In this document: positions 52,350-61,888 of the stretch, piece after piece
Layout: every line of letters starts with the position of its first letter
How positions within the stretch are numbered: the first letter of the stretch is position 1
The notes under the pieces: generated by a model
Seen by the model: only the letters and a program-made list of their open reading frames with translations
What the model was told of the DNA's origin: nothing
Databases searched by the model: none
Position numbers and translations under genes: made by a program
Source of the DNA: Roseibacillus ishigakijimensis
GTDB taxonomy: Bacteria > Verrucomicrobiota > Verrucomicrobiia > Verrucomicrobiales > Akkermansiaceae
DNA length: 64,000 nt
Direction of reading: 5' to 3'
NCBI RefSeq assembly: GCF_016595415.1
Contig: NZ_JAENIO010000001.1
Coordinates: 146,420 to 210,419, forward strand

Positions 52350-55300
52350 TCAGGTGTCGGTCACGTTGCGGGGTTCTTGCCGGAAGTGATGGTAGCGGCC
52401 CTTGGCAGGTTCCCAGAGATAGAGATGCCAGAGGTAGGAGCGGAAGACGAGTTCGCAATTTTGGCGGATATAGAGTTCCTCACGGGCACCGGGGTATTCC
52501 CAGCGGAGGTTTTTGCCGCGGGAGCGGAATTTTTCGCGATTGAGGAGGATCCAGATGCGGTCGCCGCGGGAGAAGACTTCCTGGAGCTTGGCCATATTGT
52601 TCACCACTTCGGCGTCGCCATTGCGGTCGCGCAAGACTCCGTGGGGGTCGCGGTAGGCAAAGTCGGCGAGGGGAGGGACGACGAAATCGTAGTCGGCTTT
52701 GCCGGCCTCCATCTTGGCTGCGTGGGGATGGGGCTCGGTAATCATAATTTTGTCGCCCGGCGTGCGGTGGGCGACGGCGTAGCGGAGGGGGGTGATGGGG
52801 TCGCCGAGGATTTTTTCGCTGTAGGAGGGGGGGATGCGCCAAGGGCTCCAGGAGAGGATGGTGGCAGTGGTGAAGAGGATGAGGAGAGCTTGGGCGAGGC
52901 GGCGGCGACGCTCGGTCTCTGGCACGTGGCGGGAGAGGGCGTGGGCGGTGACGCTGAGGCCGTGGGCGGCGAGCAGGATCCACAGGGCGATGAGCGTGTA
53001 TTGGTAGCGGAATGAGACGGAAGTGATGAGGAGATTGCAGGCGATGATGCCGCCAAAGGTGAAGAGGTGAAGGGAGAGGGCCTCGCGGGACCGTTGCCTG
53101 AGGGCGGTGATGAGGGAAATGAGGACAAAAGCGCTGAGAATGAGGTGAAGGCGGGAGTAGCCTACGGCCATGGAGAGGAAGTTGCCAGGCTCCCAGAAGA
53201 TGGGACTGATGGTCGCTTCCACATTGGGGGAGACCCCCACCGCGCGGGTGAGGCATTTGACTTGAAAGAGGAGGACATCGAGGAAGACGAAGGAGCCGGC
53301 CAGGATGCAGGCAATGACGAGGCGGAAGTCGGAGGCAAAGCTCGTCCGGCGGGCAAAGAGGACATAGACGAGCCCGATGACGGGGGCCATGGTGAGGGAG
53401 ATTTCCTGACTGAGAATGGCTCCGGTGAAGGCGAAGAGTGAGGCCAGCCGCCAGTGGCCTTTTTCATCGGCCATCACGAATCCGCGGATGAAGGTCCAGA
53501 TGCCGAGGAGGAGGAAAAGTTGCTGCTGCTGATAGAAGCGGGCGATGTGGGAGGAAAAGATGAGGAAGGGGTGGAGGGCGTAGAAGAGGACGGCGATGGC
53601 GGCCAGGGCGCGGCTTCGGAAGACGAGCAGGGCCATTTTCCACAGGACCCACCCCGTCAGGATCCCGGCGAGCACCGACAGGCCGCGGAGGGCCCAGAGG
53701 TGGGGGCCGAAGAGGTAGGCCACCGCACCGGCCAAATAGTGGTAGAGAGGGCTGCGGGAATACCAGATGCCTTCTCCGATCTCGGGAACTCCCTTTTCCG
53801 CGATGGCGATGGCAGCTTGCATGGAGGCGAATTCATCATCGTCGATGGGTTGGTAATCGAGCTTCCACATGCGTAGGAGGGCGATGAGAACCAGGAGGGT
53901 GGGAAGGAGAAAGGAGCGGGGAAGGGTGGGATGGGAGATCGCTTCTTTTTTTACCAGGAAGGGGATGACGGTGAAGAGGCCGCCGACAAAGAGGGAGGTG
54001 GCAAGGGCGAGCCAAGGCCACTCGGGGTGCATGAAAAAGAGGATTTCGGAGCGCTCGAGGTAGGTGGATTTGATGGCGAAGAGGGAGGCGGCGGTGAAGG
54101 TGGTGCCGAGGAGGGCGGGGACGAGAGAGGGGGGAAAGCGGCGTCGGCGGAAAAAAGTGGCCAAGAGGAAGGCTCCCCCCCCGCAGGCCAGGGCGATGAG
54201 GCGGCGCGCGGAAGGACGACCGGAATCGCCGAGATATTCCAGGGCCGGGGCGGCAGTCATATTTGGCCGGATGGTGGGCTGGATGCTCTCTCCGGTTTGG
54301 GCTCCGAGGGTGGTGAGCTGCCAGCCTGTTTCTCGGGTAAAGGGTTCCCAATCCTGGCCATCGCGGGCCCAGCCATCGATGGCGATGCGGGGGGCGCGGA
54401 TCTTTTGATAAAGCGGATTGCGGGCGGCGGTCAATCGCACGCGGAGTTCATTGCGACCAGCTCGCAGGAGGCGCCCGACTCCGAAGGCGGAGAGCTCTTC
54501 GGTGGTGCGCTCTCCCAGAGTGCTGAGGGGCTTTCGTTGAATGGGTTCCTCGAGGAAGCCATTGGGGTCGGAGAGGCTGCTCTTTTCTTCCTTTTCGCCA
54601 TAATGGTCGTCGAGGAGGGCTCCTTGCCGGTTGGCGGAGGGACGTTCGCCAGTACGGTTGAGCTCATTGCGATAGACTTCGAACTCGTTGTCGGTGGGGT
54701 CGCCGTGCGCGGGATCGAGGTAGCGCTCACCACCCCAGGGGGAGGAAAGTTCATCGGTATCGACCAGGGAGGGAGGCGTATCGAGAGGGCGGCGGCCTTC
54801 CCAGGCCACTTGCCAATCCCCGGCGGCGAGACCGAGGGGCGCGCGCGAGTTGGGTTGCACCGGGTGGCCATTGATCCAAGCCCGATAAGGGGAGTTGGAG
54901 AGGATGCGGAGGACGGCCTCGGTTTGGTCCTTCTTCCGATCGAAGTGGTAGACGAGGTCGCGAGAACCACGTTCGGTGGAGGAAAGGTTGAAGAGGCGGG
55001 TGGTGAAGGCCTCGCGAAAGGCGATGTCGGGCACGACCCGTTGCACGAAGCCGACCGGGGAGGGGGCGAGGCGGGCCTGCCGCCAATCGCGCAGTTTGAA
55101 CTCCGGGCGCGTCCACTCAAATTCGGTCAAACCCTTGGGCACGGGTTCGGCTTGCCAGGAGCGGTCGGAGCGGAGGGGGAGCACGGAGCCATCGGCGAGG
55201 TGAATCTCGCCAAAGACGAGCAAACGGGCACCCGGCTTGCGTGACTCGACATTGATGGCCAGGGTGTTGGAGCCCTTGCGAAGACGGGGCCGGAGGTCGA

Positions 55301-55715
55301 ACCATACGGGGAGCGACTGGTTGGCATGGAGGCTCCACTGGTATTCGCGGGGGAAGTTGAGGGCCATGGCCGATTCGCCGCCATAGGCCCGCTGGCCAGC
55401 TTCGGTGAGGCCGTTTTGGAAGGGGCGGGTTGCGCGCCAGAGGGAGAAGGCTCCCGAGGTATTGCCATTGACGATGAGTTCGAAGCCTCCCTCGGTGGCG
55501 ATGGCCACCCAGGCGGAGGTGACGGTCTGCGGAATGCGGATTTCCTTGCGGAAGCATCCGGTGAGCTGCACTTCATCATGGGTGGAAATCCAGTGAACGT
55601 CCTGGGGGAGCTCGACGGGATAGGCCACGGTATCGGACAAGCGCCAGGCCTCGGTGAGGAGGAAGCCGAGTAGGGCGGCGACGGCAGCGAGGAGGAGGCG
55701 GAAGGGCAAGCTCAT
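52350..55715 (-). CDS. GT39-type membrane glycosyltransferase with an N-terminal jelly-roll ectodomain
   Basis: From ATG 55715 the product has 1121 residues. After one membrane helix (about 5-20) there is a large extracytoplasmic part (about 30-500) with beta-galactosidase/rhamnosidase-like jelly-roll strands: FRKEIRIPQTVTSAWVAIAT, GGFELIVNGNTSGAFSLWRA, LRKGSNTLAINVESRKPG. Residues about 520-1020 carry about 11 membrane helices typical of GT-C (PMT/ArnT, GT39-like) enzymes, with the catalytic-loop signature YQPIDDDEFASMQAAI (acidic DDDE) and the polyprenyl-substrate segment SRSPLYHYLAGAVAYL. Such enzymes move sugars from lipid carriers to proteins or lipids outside the membrane. The ATG overlaps the previous gene's stop as ATGA. 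Joining a carbohydrate-binding-like ectodomain to GT-C is unusual. Confidence 0.75.
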   Translation of the reverse strand: MSLPFRLLLAAVAALLGFLLTEAWRLSDTVAYPVELPQDVHWISTHDEVQLTGCFRKEIRIPQTVTSAWVAIATEGGFELIVNGNTSGAFSLWRATRPFQNGLTEAGQRAYGGESAMALNFPREYQWSLHANQSLPVWFDLRPRLRKGSNTLAINVESRKPGARLLVFGEIHLADGSVLPLRSDRSWQAEPVPKGLTEFEWTRPEFKLRDWRQARLAPSPVGFVQRVVPDIAFREAFTTRLFNLSSTERGSRDLVYHFDRKKDQTEAVLRILSNSPYRAWINGHPVQPNSRAPLGLAAGDWQVAWEGRRPLDTPPSLVDTDELSSPWGGERYLDPAHGDPTDNEFEVYRNELNRTGERPSANRQGALLDDHYGEKEEKSSLSDPNGFLEEPIQRKPLSTLGERTTEELSAFGVGRLLRAGRNELRVRLTAARNPLYQKIRAPRIAIDGWARDGQDWEPFTRETGWQLTTLGAQTGESIQPTIRPNMTAAPALEYLGDSGRPSARRLIALACGGGAFLLATFFRRRRFPPSLVPALLGTTFTAASLFAIKSTYLERSEILFFMHPEWPWLALATSLFVGGLFTVIPFLVKKEAISHPTLPRSFLLPTLLVLIALLRMWKLDYQPIDDDEFASMQAAIAIAEKGVPEIGEGIWYSRSPLYHYLAGAVAYLFGPHLWALRGLSVLAGILTGWVLWKMALLVFRSRALAAIAVLFYALHPFLIFSSHIARFYQQQQLFLLLGIWTFIRGFVMADEKGHWRLASLFAFTGAILSQEISLTMAPVIGLVYVLFARRTSFASDFRLVIACILAGSFVFLDVLLFQVKCLTRAVGVSPNVEATISPIFWEPGNFLSMAVGYSRLHLILSAFVLISLITALRQRSREALSLHLFTFGGIIACNLLITSVSFRYQYTLIALWILLAAHGLSVTAHALSRHVPETERRRRLAQALLILFTTATILSWSPWRIPPSYSEKILGDPITPLRYAVAHRTPGDKIMITEPHPHAAKMEAGKADYDFVVPPLADFAYRDPHGVLRDRNGDAEVVNNMAKLQEVFSRGDRIWILLNREKFRSRGKNLRWEYPGAREELYIRQNCELVFRSYLWHLYLWEPAKGRYHHFRQEPRNVTDT

Positions 55716-57061
55716 GGGCGGCGTGATTTTTCCCGGGCCTCGGCGGCGGCGAGGGTATGGCCGTGTTGCAGCTCTCCTTGGGCGAGCATCAGCCATGAGG
55801 TGGAGATCACGGCCTGTTTCTCCTTGCGTTGGAATTTCTCATAAAGAGCGATGAGATCGCGATGGGCGCGGTGGTTGAGAGCGAGGTCTCCACTCTGGAG
55901 GGCGATGAGCTGGAGGTGGAAGATGGCTTGCAGGCAGGAGGGGGAGCGCTGGTGGATGATGGTCAGGCGGCGGGTGGCCTCGGCCATATTGCCACTATTG
56001 AAGTCGTCGATGGCGGTGCGGAGGAGGGCGCGGCTCAATTCGCGATCCAGCGGGTCGTTGAAGGGACCATCGGCCATGAGGTTTTCCAAGAGGACGCCGG
56101 CTTGTTGCTGCAAGCCCTCCGCTTCCATCGCGAGGATGGTTTGAAGGCGGGCTTCGGGAGCCTCGCTTTCCTCAAGTTGGCTGTGAAAGATGCCTTTTTG
56201 CCAGATGACACCGCTATCGATGGCCAGCGCTGGCATCCAGCGGCAGGCCTCGTCGAGGGCGACAAGGGCCAGGGAGGGATCGTCGTCGAGGGCGGCCTGG
56301 CGGGACTTTTTCAAGGCGAGGGAGGAGGCGGAGATGGGCACGCAGGCGAGCGCGAACCAGAGGAGGAAGGCGGCTGCAAAGGTGGAGCCACAGAGGTGGA
56401 ACTCGTTGAGCCGGGAGCCCGCACGTTCGTCGTCACGGCGCCAGCCCAGCCAGCCGAAAAGGAGGAGAAGGCTCCCCAGGTGGCCGAGCACCCAGCCTTT
56501 GGAGAGGAATTGGCAGAAGGCGGGATTGTAGCCCAGCCACCAGATGAGGTCGGGGATCTCGGCAATGCCGATCGACCAGGGAGCCATGACGGGGGGGCGA
56601 AAGGCGGCGAGGCGGTGGGGCGGATCTTCCAGATCGATGACGGGAGCCTCTCCCTGATCGCGCTTCCCGTGGCCGAGGAAGATATCTCCTCCCAGCCAGG
56701 TGATGTTGTCGTGTTGTTGTTGCAGCCAAGCGAGTTTGCCGCTGGTGTGGGCATCGAAGACGGTGACGAACTGGGGGAAAGCGATGAGGTAGACGGGAAT
56801 CAGGCAGAGCAGCCGCATGGAGAGCAGGTCGCGGCCCAGGAAGCGCAGGCCCACGGTGAGGGTGAGGAGGAGGACGAGCCCGATTTTCCAGAAGAAGGTC
56901 GCCGGGGCGTCCAGGGTCTCAGTTGGGGTGTGGGGGACCTTCATCCAAGCTTGTTGCACCGCTAGCAGGAGCAAGAGCAATCCGATGACCGCCACGGCCA
57001 GGGCGGCGATCTTGGGGAGCGACCAACGCGGTTGCCAGCGTGCTAGGAGATTCAGTTCCAT
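55712..57061 (-). CDS. Membrane protein with TPR-like C-terminus
   Basis: A 449-residue protein. Four to five membrane helices lie in residues about 20-250 (LAVAVIGLLLLLLAVQQAWM, WKIGLVLLLTLTVGLRFLGR, AAFLLWFALACVPISASS), and the remaining 190 residues are helical repeats of TPR type (NMAEATRRLTIIHQRSPSCL). No catalytic motif was recognised. It overlaps the HlyD gene by ten bases and the GT39 gene by four, so all three are translationally coupled and probably form one complex or pathway. Confidence 0.7.
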   Translation of the reverse strand: MELNLLARWQPRWSLPKIAALAVAVIGLLLLLLAVQQAWMKVPHTPTETLDAPATFFWKIGLVLLLTLTVGLRFLGRDLLSMRLLCLIPVYLIAFPQFVTVFDAHTSGKLAWLQQQHDNITWLGGDIFLGHGKRDQGEAPVIDLEDPPHRLAAFRPPVMAPWSIGIAEIPDLIWWLGYNPAFCQFLSKGWVLGHLGSLLLLFGWLGWRRDDERAGSRLNEFHLCGSTFAAAFLLWFALACVPISASSLALKKSRQAALDDDPSLALVALDEACRWMPALAIDSGVIWQKGIFHSQLEESEAPEARLQTILAMEAEGLQQQAGVLLENLMADGPFNDPLDRELSRALLRTAIDDFNSGNMAEATRRLTIIHQRSPSCLQAIFHLQLIALQSGDLALNHRAHRDLIALYEKFQRKEKQAVISTSWLMLAQGELQHGHTLAAAEAREKSRRP

Positions 57062-58473
57062 CCGTCTGTGCCGACGATTTCGATCTCATCTTCGCTTTTC
57101 AGGCCCCAGTGACCTTCGGCGATGACGCGTTCACCTGAAGTCAGTCCGGAGAGGATCTCGGCGGCTTCGTGGTCGACCATGCCGATGGAGACGGCGCGGG
57201 ATTCCCGTTTATTCTCTCCGGTAATCACCTCGACGATGGCCTTCCCGGCAGCGATGGAGAGGAGGGCTTCGCGGGGGACGGCCAAGGAGGTTCGCGTGGA
57301 TTCAATGCGGGCAAAACCGGTCATCCCGGGGGCGAGCGCGAGGTCTTCCGGGGTGTTGATGAATTCCAGTTCGGCGCTAAAGGTGGCCGCCCATTCGGGA
57401 GCCCCGGTGCCCCGGGGGCGCAGGGGCCGGTTGATCTCGGGCCCTCCTTCATTGAAGGTCACGATGGGGACGATGCGTTGCACGCGAATGGGGAGTGGCC
57501 GGCCGGGATAGCTTTCCAGATAGGCGAGGCCTTCCTGGCCCTGCTGCAGCCAAGGGAAATCGGCTTGGTCGAAGTAGCCGTCGAACCACAAGCCGGCGGC
57601 AATCACCAGCCCGGGCTTGCCCGCGTCCTGATTGTATTCGCCGGGCCGGATGAGGATGCGTTCCACCACGCCGGAGACCGGGCTATAGGTTTTGTGGTCG
57701 GCAAGCTCCTCTTCGCGGTGGCGCACGGCTTCGCGGGCATCCTTCACGGCATTGAGGGCGATGACCTCACTTTCCTTGACCCCCTGGGTGGACATTTTGA
57801 GAAAGAGTTCGGCGAGTTCCTTTTCTTGCACCGCGCTGGTGAATTCCTTTTCGGCTTCCAGCAGGGTGGTTTGGGCGATGAGGCCCCGCTTGGCGGCCTC
57901 GCGGTAGCGGGCGACCTTGTCGGTGGCTTGGTCGGAGAGCTGGCGAGCGGCTTCGACATTGATTTTCTCGCGGTCGGGGCGCTCCTGTGCCAGGACGTAG
58001 GCGGAGCCCACCCGGACCCGTTGCAGCTCGGCTTCGGCCGTGGCCAGAGCGAGGCGGGCGCTCTCCAGCTTGATTTCCGCTTTGATGGGATCCAGCTCGA
58101 GGAGGAGTTGGCCCTTTTCCACGAAGTCGCCTTCCTCAATGTGCACCTGGGCCACGGTGGCCATGGGGATGACGGGGACGAGATAGGGGTCTGCGGAGCA
58201 GGTGGCCTCGGCCAGCATGGCGCGGGTGAAGGGGCGCTCCTTCACTTCGGCGGTGACCACGGGGAAGGGTTTGCCGAGCTTGCGCATCAAGGCGGCATAA
58301 CCGAGTCCCGAATCATACATCCGTGCGCCGGGATTCTTGTAGGCAGGCCAAATGACAAAGGCCGCCAGCAAGGAGGAGGCGATGAGGAAGAGGAAGAGGA
58401 TCAGGATAAGCCCTCGGCTAGCCCGGAGGAGAGAGAGGAGGCTTCTACCAGATTGTTTGATCAAATCAGACAC
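57052..58473 (-). CDS. HlyD-family membrane fusion/adaptor protein
   Basis: A 473-residue protein with a GTG start. One N-terminal membrane helix (ILILFLFLIASSLLAAFVIW) is followed by a biotinyl-lipoyl-like half (AQVHIEEGDFVEKGQLLLEL), an alpha-helical hairpin (about residues 140-260, LALATAEAELQRVRVGSA), the second lipoyl half (HKTYSPVSGVVERILIRPGE) and a beta-barrel (AGKAIVEVITGENKRES). HlyD proteins link an inner-membrane ABC or RND pump to the outer membrane. No pump or outer-membrane channel is in the window, so it is unpaired here. It sits between a flippase-like protein and a TPR membrane protein. Confidence 0.88.
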   Translation of the reverse strand: MSDLIKQSGRSLLSLLRASRGLILILFLFLIASSLLAAFVIWPAYKNPGARMYDSGLGYAALMRKLGKPFPVVTAEVKERPFTRAMLAEATCSADPYLVPVIPMATVAQVHIEEGDFVEKGQLLLELDPIKAEIKLESARLALATAEAELQRVRVGSAYVLAQERPDREKINVEAARQLSDQATDKVARYREAAKRGLIAQTTLLEAEKEFTSAVQEKELAELFLKMSTQGVKESEVIALNAVKDAREAVRHREEELADHKTYSPVSGVVERILIRPGEYNQDAGKPGLVIAAGLWFDGYFDQADFPWLQQGQEGLAYLESYPGRPLPIRVQRIVPIVTFNEGGPEINRPLRPRGTGAPEWAATFSAELEFINTPEDLALAPGMTGFARIESTRTSLAVPREALLSIAAGKAIVEVITGENKRESRAVSIGMVDHEAAEILSGLTSGERVIAEGHWGLKSEDEIEIVGTDGWN

Positions 58474-58501
58474 GGGAAGAGATAGTGAAACAGGTTATGA
58501 T

Positions 58502-59473
58502 TTATTGTCGAGTGCAAGGCTCGCTCAAGCGCTTGGAGAGAAGTTTACTGAGGGCAAAGCTGGTCAATTCGGCCGCGATTTGCAGGACGCGCCAGAGCAC
58601 GGCGACGGCCATGGCCTCGGGGGTGGAGAGATGGGTGGAAAGGAAGAAGGTGATCCCGGCCTCGCGCACGCCGATGCCCCCGGGGACGCCGATGGCGAAG
58701 AAGCCAATGAGCCAGGCCGAGCCATCCGCTGCGGCGGCCGAGGCCCAGGAGTAGGGGGCGGGGAAGACCGCCTGCACCAGAAAGACGAGGAGCAGGGCGT
58801 GGAAAGCGCAGAGAGTGAGGTAGCTGGCGAGGGCGCGCAAGAGGGGGCCGGGGCGCCAGCCGGAGATGCGGAGGGGGGCCAGCCGATGCTGGATGGCCCG
58901 ACGCACGGGGGCGAGGGCCAGGAGGGTGGCACCTCCCAGCAGGGCGAGGAGGGGGAGGAGCCAGAAGAGCTTATTTGCCAGGGAGGATTGGCTGCCGGTC
59001 AATTTTTCGAGCAAAAGCGAGCGCAGGCCGGGGTCGAGGGCCAGCCCGAGGAGGGCGAGGAGGGCCCAGGCAGCGATGGTGAGGAGAAGCTCGGCGACGA
59101 GACTGGCCCCCGCTATCGAGCGGGTGGTGCCGAGCGCGGGAGCCCGCACCACGCGGGAAGCGTAGCCCCAGATGCCACCGGGGAGCCACTTGAGGGCTTC
59201 ACATTCCACCCAGGTGCGGGTCGCTTGCAAGCGGCTGCCGCGCCAGCCGAGGGCCCGCAGGACGTCGGCCCAGATGGAGGCATTGCAAAGGGTGTAGAGG
59301 AGAAGCCCCAGCCCCACTCCCGCCACCAGACCGGGGTCTGCAGTGGCGAGTGCTTCCAGGAATCCGTGGCGCTGTTGCCACAAGGCCCACAGGGGGAGGC
59401 CGAGGGCACAGGCAAGGAGGAGCGCCTTCAGCACGCTCTTGACCTGGAGGCGGGGGGGAGGGGCTTCGTCCAT
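58502..59473 (-). CDS. Flippase-like (lysylphosphatidylglycerol synthase TM / UPF0104) membrane protein
   Basis: A 323-residue polytopic membrane protein with about eight helices. Family blocks include CNASIWADVLRALGWRG, VECEALKWLPGGIWGYASRV, and FFAIGVPGGIGVREAGITFF. The fold is that of the transmembrane part of MprF-type lysyl-phosphatidylglycerol synthases and AglD-like proteins, often found with glycan-assembly genes and suspected of moving lipid-linked sugars. The next gene starts 28 bases after its stop; the gene before ends six bases before its ATG. Confidence 0.8.
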   Translation of the reverse strand: MDEAPPPRLQVKSVLKALLLACALGLPLWALWQQRHGFLEALATADPGLVAGVGLGLLLYTLCNASIWADVLRALGWRGSRLQATRTWVECEALKWLPGGIWGYASRVVRAPALGTTRSIAGASLVAELLLTIAAWALLALLGLALDPGLRSLLLEKLTGSQSSLANKLFWLLPLLALLGGATLLALAPVRRAIQHRLAPLRISGWRPGPLLRALASYLTLCAFHALLLVFLVQAVFPAPYSWASAAAADGSAWLIGFFAIGVPGGIGVREAGITFFLSTHLSTPEAMAVAVLWRVLQIAAELTSFALSKLLSKRLSEPCTRQ

Positions 59474-59479
59474 GGGGTC

Positions 59480-60475
59480 CTAGTTTTCCTTGTAGCCCAT
59501 CACTTGATTGGCTGCCGCGATGCCACCGGTCATGCCGAGAACTTCTTCCGCTCCTACCAGGGCTTGGGTGGCATGCTTGAAGTCAAAGTTCTTGGGCCGT
59601 CCGGTGCGTCCCGTTTCATTAGCAGTTCGCGATCCTCCGTAGAGCAGATCTTCCCCTTCCACCGCCAGCTTGTTCATGAAGAGAGTGACTCCTGCCTGCA
59701 CCGCGGAGTCGAGGGTCGTCCGCACCTGGGTATCGGTGATGGTCCCATACAGGCGGAGGGCGAAGGCCATCCCCACCAGTTGGTAGCTGCCGTCGAAGCC
59801 TTCCCGCTCGGGGAAAGTGCCATCGGCCCAAGCGCTGGCCGCTCCTCCATTGGCATAGACGTAGGCCGGGGCGAGGAAGCTGGTATTGCCGGTAAAGAGC
59901 GCCGTCTGGGAGAGGGCGGCCCCCCGCAGGAAGTAGCGATGGGCAAAGGGCTCCAGGTTCACATCCTGCCCATAGTCGTCGGCAGTGACGAACCAGGTGG
60001 CGAGATTGACTAGCTTGGGCCGCCAATCGTTGAGAGTGGCGGCGTAGAGGGTGGCATCCTCGGCTTCCAGCTTCAGTGCGGCGCGGGCGGCCGCTTCCAT
60101 AAAGAGCGAGCTACTATGGACGGCGTCGCCGGTGCCGGGGAAGGAGCCGTCTGGACCTTGTTTGGAAAAGCCCCAGTTGATCATCGCGATGCCATCATTG
60201 ATGAGGCTGGTGTCAGCAAGCAAAAAGCCGACTTCAATGACGTCGGCTCCATAGCGTTGCTGCTCAATGTAGTAGTTTTCCCGGGTTCCATTCTCGTAAT
60301 CAATGTTTACCGAGAGAGCCCCCGTGGGCGACATCGTTAGGGAGTCGCCAAACTGGTCAATCATCTGTCGTTCGTCCGGGGGCCGGGGTGGCTCCGTTTG
60401 GGCGGTGGCCAGAGTGGTTAGACTCAGGCTGATGGCGATGATTTCCCGAATTCGTGTCTTGGTGTATTTCTTCAT
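59480..60475 (-). CDS. Secreted helical protein, possible alpha-toroid glycosidase/lyase fold
   Basis: With ATG 60475 the product has 331 residues and a signal peptide (MKKYTKTRIREIIAISLSL, ending ATAQ). The rest resembles six-hairpin (alpha/alpha) toroid enzymes: NYYIEQQRYGADVIEVGFLL, INWGFSKQGPDGSFPGTGDA, SLFMEAAARAALKLEAED, and GFDGSYQLVGMAFALRLYG. No catalytic acid could be assigned, so I call the fold only. The ATG overlaps the stop of the FG-GAP gene as ATGA (60472-60475), so they are translated in tandem. The C-terminus has no sorting motif. Confidence 0.65.
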   Translation of the reverse strand: MKKYTKTRIREIIAISLSLTTLATAQTEPPRPPDERQMIDQFGDSLTMSPTGALSVNIDYENGTRENYYIEQQRYGADVIEVGFLLADTSLINDGIAMINWGFSKQGPDGSFPGTGDAVHSSSLFMEAAARAALKLEAEDATLYAATLNDWRPKLVNLATWFVTADDYGQDVNLEPFAHRYFLRGAALSQTALFTGNTSFLAPAYVYANGGAASAWADGTFPEREGFDGSYQLVGMAFALRLYGTITDTQVRTTLDSAVQAGVTLFMNKLAVEGEDLLYGGSRTANETGRTGRPKNFDFKHATQALVGAEEVLGMTGGIAAANQVMGYKEN

Positions 60476-61869
60476 GGTTGGAGAGTGAGACGGTAGAACC
60501 TTTGGGGCGCGGAAAGTGCGCTCGTATCGCGATAAGAGTTGGCAGAAAGGTCTTCTGCCAACTTTTGCCACGTGACCAGATCGGGCGAAGACCAGAGGGT
60601 GTAGCTGGTCTCGGCCTGGGGGGCCCAAGTGAGAATAACGTCTTCACCATCCAAAGTGAGGGCGAGCTCGGGGGGGAGCGACCCGGTGGAAAGTGAAAAA
60701 GAGAAAAGGGACCCGCTCTGGGCCCCTTGTGTATCGGCTTGCGGAGTGCCGGCCAAGACGGCATCTCCCCCTAGTGCAACAGACTGACCGAGAAAGTCAG
60801 CCGGCGCGGGGGCCGTGCGTTGATAACGTGCGAGGAAGTCACCCTCCCGACTGAAGGTCAGGACGGCTCCAGCGGTCAGGATCTCCCCCGCCGCCGCCAT
60901 GTCGGCCCCGACCACGACCTGTTCCCCAATTGCGACCGAGATGCCGAAGCGCTCGCCCGGTTGCCCCTGGGGGTCGGCGAGGGTGGCCAGGTGGTTGCCG
61001 GTTGGGGTCTGGAAGAGGTAGGCTTGCCCTTTGGCGGCGATTTGGTCGCCATCGTTGGCATCCTGATTGGAAGCGCCCACGACGAGGAGACCTTGGCTGA
61101 GGGCCAGGCTGCCGCCAAAGGCGTCGCCAGTGCTGCCATCGGGAGCGGTAATCTTGCGCAATTGCTGCCCGCTGGCGGCATCAAAGAGGTAAACCGCGCC
61201 ACTATCAGTGCCCTTGGGATCGGAGAAGGGAGTGCCGACTGCGATCAGGCCATTGGCCACTGCGACGGAGGCACCGAATTGGTCAAAGGTCTGGCCATCA
61301 CTTGCTTCCAGCCTGCGCAGCCAGGTGCCGGTGGTGGCGTTGAACACATGGACTGAGCCGAGGTCTTCCCCTTCCTCGCCATCTTTCCATGCCGCCACCA
61401 CCGCCAGCTGTCCGTCGGTTGCTACCGCGTTGCCAAAGGCATCGCCGGGGGCTCCATCAGGAGCGGTGAGCTTGACGGGATTTTCCCAATCATGAATGGA
61501 AAAGAGCCAGGCTGAACCGGAGCCTTGTCCCGCGTCATCATCGTCTGGAGCGCCGACCACCATCACTTCTCCGCCAGCGGCTACCGAGCTGCCAAAGGCA
61601 TCGCCGGCGGCCCCATCGGGAGCAGTGAGTTTGGTGAGGAAGGTGCCGGTCGCGAGGTCGAAGACCACGGCCGCGCCGGCATTGGAGCCGAGGTCGTCAT
61701 TCCCCTTCACGCCGGCAATGGCGAGGTCGGAGGTGGCGGCCACGGCTTGTCCGAGGCGATCCAAGCGGGATCCTGCGGGGTCGAAAAACTCACTCTCCCC
61801 GGCCGCTTCGGCAGAATGTGCTGCTGCCAGGGGCAGAGCGCCGAGAAGGGCCAGGGAGAGGATGTTCAT
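60472..61869 (-). CDS. FG-GAP / integrin-alpha-like beta-propeller protein
   Basis: A 465-residue exported protein (signal MNILSLALLGALPLAAAHS). It contains about seven FG-GAP-like repeats, each of the form KLTAPDGAxGDAFGxSVA followed by VVGAPxDD and GSAWLF, with DxxG calcium-binding-type turns. The C-terminal 70 residues (YTLWSSPDLVTWQKLAEDLS, then RFYRL) match a domain frequent at the end of Verrucomicrobiota secreted proteins. The propeller suggests binding of a ligand or matrix. It starts 20 bases after the Asp-rich gene ends and overlaps the next gene by four bases. Confidence 0.8.
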   Translation of the reverse strand: MNILSLALLGALPLAAAHSAEAAGESEFFDPAGSRLDRLGQAVAATSDLAIAGVKGNDDLGSNAGAAVVFDLATGTFLTKLTAPDGAAGDAFGSSVAAGGEVMVVGAPDDDDAGQGSGSAWLFSIHDWENPVKLTAPDGAPGDAFGNAVATDGQLAVVAAWKDGEEGEDLGSVHVFNATTGTWLRRLEASDGQTFDQFGASVAVANGLIAVGTPFSDPKGTDSGAVYLFDAASGQQLRKITAPDGSTGDAFGGSLALSQGLLVVGASNQDANDGDQIAAKGQAYLFQTPTGNHLATLADPQGQPGERFGISVAIGEQVVVGADMAAAGEILTAGAVLTFSREGDFLARYQRTAPAPADFLGQSVALGGDAVLAGTPQADTQGAQSGSLFSFSLSTGSLPPELALTLDGEDVILTWAPQAETSYTLWSSPDLVTWQKLAEDLSANSYRDTSALSAPQRFYRLTLQP

Positions 61870-61888
61870 TTGCTATGAGTAATTTGTG

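Noticed and set aside
53931..55244. 437-codon open frame on the plus strand
   Set aside because: Antisense to the GT39 gene; Gly/Glu-rich artefact of complementary codon use.
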